A stretch of DNA of 7,452 bases from the NCBI GenBank assembly GCA_017998195.1, contig JAGODN010000118.1, positions 1 to 7,452 on the forward strand. Direction: 5' to 3'. A model generated the notes under the pieces. That model did not search any database. It was not told where the DNA came from and was given only the letters and a program-made list of their open reading frames with translations. Below, one piece after another: positions 5,597-7,452 of this stretch (its first letter is position 1; each line of letters begins with the position of its first letter). Both the position numbers and the translations under genes were made by a program. This DNA comes from Desulfobulbus sp. (GTDB lineage: Bacteria; Desulfobacterota; Desulfobulbia; Desulfobulbales; Desulfobulbaceae).

Positions 5597-7378
5597 ATGG
5601 AGAGACCGCCAGCCGCAACCGAGCGCACAGGGAACGAACCGGAAGCACCGGCCGGCGACAGCGCCGTCACCGCCAACCTGCCGGTCATCCAGGAAAACGC
5701 GGCCACCCTCAACGACCTGATCGACATCAGCTGTCGGAAATTCCGCGACCTGCCGGCCATCGGCATGGCCCTGGAGGAGCCGCTCTCGTACACGGCCCTG
5801 CACGAGCGCATCCTCGCCCTGGCCGCGCACCTGCAGGCGCTCGGGGTCAAGCCGGGCGACCGCGTCGCCATCCTCGGCGAGAACTCGCACCACTGGGGCA
5901 TCGCCTACCTGGCCACGGTCCGGCTCGGCGCCAGCACGGTGCCCATCTTCCCGGAACTGCCCGAGGCGGACGTGCATCACATCCTCACCGAGATGCGCTG
6001 CGAGATCATCTTCCTCACCCACCGCCAGATCGAGAAGATCTACGATCTCAAGCACCAGCTCAAGCATGTCGTCACCCTGGACGACTACCGCGACGACACC
6101 GGCCTGATCCCGCTGGAGACCTTCACCGATTTCCTCGGCCAGGGCCTGGAGCGCTACGGCGAGGCGGCCCGGGACGAACGGCTCGAGTTCCCGGCGGTCA
6201 AGGGCGAGGACCTTGCCGCCATCCTGTTCACCTCTGGCACCTCGGGCTTCTCCAAGGCGGTGATGCTCACCCACGCCAACCTCTGCGCCAACACCTACTC
6301 GGCCAACGCGCTCATCGCCATCGAACCGCAGTGGGTGTTCCTCTCGGTCCTGCCCGTGGCCCACACCTACGAGTTCACCGTCGGCTTCCTGCTGCCGCTG
6401 CTCGGCGGGGCGCGGGTCGCCTACGCCGGCAAGACGCCCACCCCGGCCATCCTGCAGAAGATCTGCGGCCAGGAGCGGCCGCAGGTGATGCTGGTGGTGC
6501 CGCTGATCATCGAGAAGATCTACAAGAAGCGGGTGGTGCCGGCGGTGGAGAAGAGCGGCCTGCTCACCTTCCTCTGCCGCTTCGGTGTCAGCCGGCGGAT
6601 GGTGCACCGCAAGATCGGCGGCAAACTGCTCGACTTCTTCGGCGGCCGCCTGGAGGTGATGGGCATCGGCGGCGCCGCCCTCAACCCGGAGGTGGAGCGC
6701 TTCCTGCGCGACGCGGACTTCCCCTTCCTGGTCGGCTACGGCCTGACCGAGGGGTCGCCGCTGCTCGCCGCCGGGCCGCACGGCGATACCACCATCCGTC
6801 CGGGTTCCGCCGGCAAGCCGGTGCCCCGGGTGGAGATCCGCATCGACGATCCCCACCCGCAGACCGGTATCGGCGAGATCCTCGCCCGCGGCCCGAACAT
6901 CATGCAGGGCTACCTCAATGACCCGGAGGCGACCCGGGACTCCTTCACCGGGGATGGCTGGCTGAAGACCGGCGACCTCGGCCTGCTCGACAGCGAGGGC
7001 AACCTGCACATCAAGGGGCGGTCCAAGTCGATGATCGTCCTCTCCAACGGCGAGAACGTGTTCCCCGAGGCGATCGAGCACAAGGTGAACACCTACCCGT
7101 TCGTCATGGAGTCGCTGGTGGTGGAGAACAACGGCCTGCTCGAGGCCTGGATCTACCCGGACTACGAGTTCATCGACAGCAGGACCGAGGGACAGTCGCG
7201 CACCCAGCGGCACCAGTACATCGCCGAACTGTTCGAGGAGATGCGCGCAGAGGTGAACGGCCAGCTGTCCACCTCGTCGCGGCTGGCGCGGGTGCTGGAG
7301 CGGCGGGAGCCGTTCACCAAGACCGCCACCCACAAGATCAAACGCTACCTGTACTCCGCGGAGACGATGCACATGTAA
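5597..7378 (+). CDS. Long-chain fatty acid-CoA ligase (ACSL-type AMP-binding enzyme)
   Basis: Activates a fatty acid through an acyl-adenylate to acyl-CoA, feeding beta-oxidation or lipid synthesis; cytoplasmic or peripheral to the membrane. The 593 residues (family usually about 560-660) carry a polar, probably disordered N-terminus (1-27) and the adenylation motifs: P-loop FTSGTSGFSKAV (211-222, Lys220), LPVAHTYE (252-259), GYGLTEG (380-386), TGDLG with Asp460 (458-462), and RSKSMIVLSNGENV (475-488). The C-terminal lid ends with KTATHKIKR, where Lys580 fits the catalytic adenylation lysine. The SNGENV and THKIKR signatures favour the eukaryote-like ACSL branch over E. coli FadD. The P-loop reads SGFSKAV where TGxPKGV is usual. 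The start is backed by GGGAGG (5586-5591), five bases before the ATG. The gene is monocistronic as far as seen, divergent from the peptidase. Chain length is inferred; other acyl substrates are possible. Confidence 0.93.
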   Translation: MERPPAATERTGNEPEAPAGDSAVTANLPVIQENAATLNDLIDISCRKFRDLPAIGMALEEPLSYTALHERILALAAHLQALGVKPGDRVAILGENSHHWGIAYLATVRLGASTVPIFPELPEADVHHILTEMRCEIIFLTHRQIEKIYDLKHQLKHVVTLDDYRDDTGLIPLETFTDFLGQGLERYGEAARDERLEFPAVKGEDLAAILFTSGTSGFSKAVMLTHANLCANTYSANALIAIEPQWVFLSVLPVAHTYEFTVGFLLPLLGGARVAYAGKTPTPAILQKICGQERPQVMLVVPLIIEKIYKKRVVPAVEKSGLLTFLCRFGVSRRMVHRKIGGKLLDFFGGRLEVMGIGGAALNPEVERFLRDADFPFLVGYGLTEGSPLLAAGPHGDTTIRPGSAGKPVPRVEIRIDDPHPQTGIGEILARGPNIMQGYLNDPEATRDSFTGDGWLKTGDLGLLDSEGNLHIKGRSKSMIVLSNGENVFPEAIEHKVNTYPFVMESLVVENNGLLEAWIYPDYEFIDSRTEGQSRTQRHQYIAELFEEMRAEVNGQLSTSSRLARVLERREPFTKTATHKIKRYLYSAETMHM

Positions 7379-7379
7379 C

Positions 7380-7409
7380 GCCGGGCCGGGCGGGCCGGCC
7401 CGGCCCGGC
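7380..7409 (+). terminator. Perfect 12-bp GC hairpin after the acyl-CoA synthetase, probable terminator without T-tract
   Basis: Bases 7380-7391 and 7398-7409 are perfectly complementary and consist only of G and C, with a six-base loop, beginning one base after the TAA. No T-run follows (the next bases are TCAAACACC), so this is not a classical intrinsic terminator. It may terminate with a factor, or protect the 3' end of the mRNA. The remaining bases to 7452 show a G7 run (7423-7429) and no supported gene. Confidence 0.5.
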
Positions 7410-7452
7410 TCAAACACCACCCGGGGGGGAATTCGCCTGCACAGGAAACTGG

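Noticed and set aside
5560..6921. Plus-strand frame of 453 codons overlapping the acyl-CoA synthetase
   Set aside because: Arg/Pro/Gly-rich out-of-frame reading of the synthetase gene, with no motifs.
5417..7420. Upstream two-thirds of a 1079-codon minus-strand frame, which would make a giant fusion with the S11 peptidase
   Set aside because: It is antisense to the acyl-CoA synthetase, is His/Val/Glu/Gly-rich without domains, and would place a clear signal peptide in the middle of the protein. The real gene starts at 5416.

Overview
This is a high-GC, tightly packed bacterial chromosomal segment holding six protein-coding genes and very little intergenic DNA. I see no rRNA, tRNA, CRISPR array, insertion sequence or phage gene. 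A periplasmic-type penicillin-binding protein with a signal peptide points to a bacterium with peptidoglycan. Together with an ACSL-type acyl-CoA synthetase, a single-domain response regulator and a DUF1566 protein, this suits a Gram-negative such as a member of the Desulfobacterota (former Deltaproteobacteria). That placement is an impression from gene style, not a demonstrated assignment.

Layout, left to right. (1) Positions 3-2614 on the minus strand hold a two-gene unit: a GlgX-type glycogen debranching enzyme followed, through an ATGA stop/start overlap, by an SGNH/GDSL hydrolase that runs off the left edge of the window. The SGNH gene was read directly from the reverse strand. (2) A compact region at about 2615-2708 separates glgX from a divergently transcribed gene for a DUF1566-domain protein with an unrecognised N-terminal half. 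A lone CheY-like response regulator follows on the same strand. (3) A perfect bidirectional terminator at 4126-4157 ends the response regulator gene and the convergent gene on the other side. (4) That gene, on the minus strand at 4181-5416, encodes an exported D,D-peptidase of the S11 family with a striking histone H1-like Lys/Ala/Arg linker. (5) A 180-base region with divergent promoter candidates leads to a plus-strand ACSL-type long-chain acyl-CoA synthetase, followed by a very strong GC hairpin near the right edge.

Functionally these are mostly separate housekeeping units: alpha-glucan breakdown, phosphorelay signalling, peptidoglycan remodelling and fatty-acid activation. Only the glgX-SGNH pair is clearly co-translated. 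I did not find a convincing undescribed multi-gene system. The points most worth a second look are the basic linker on the peptidase with its poly-A tracts, the DUF1566 protein that lacks an export signal, and the coupling of an SGNH esterase to glgX. The very long ORFs antisense to glgX and to the acyl-CoA synthetase are GC-rich shadows.
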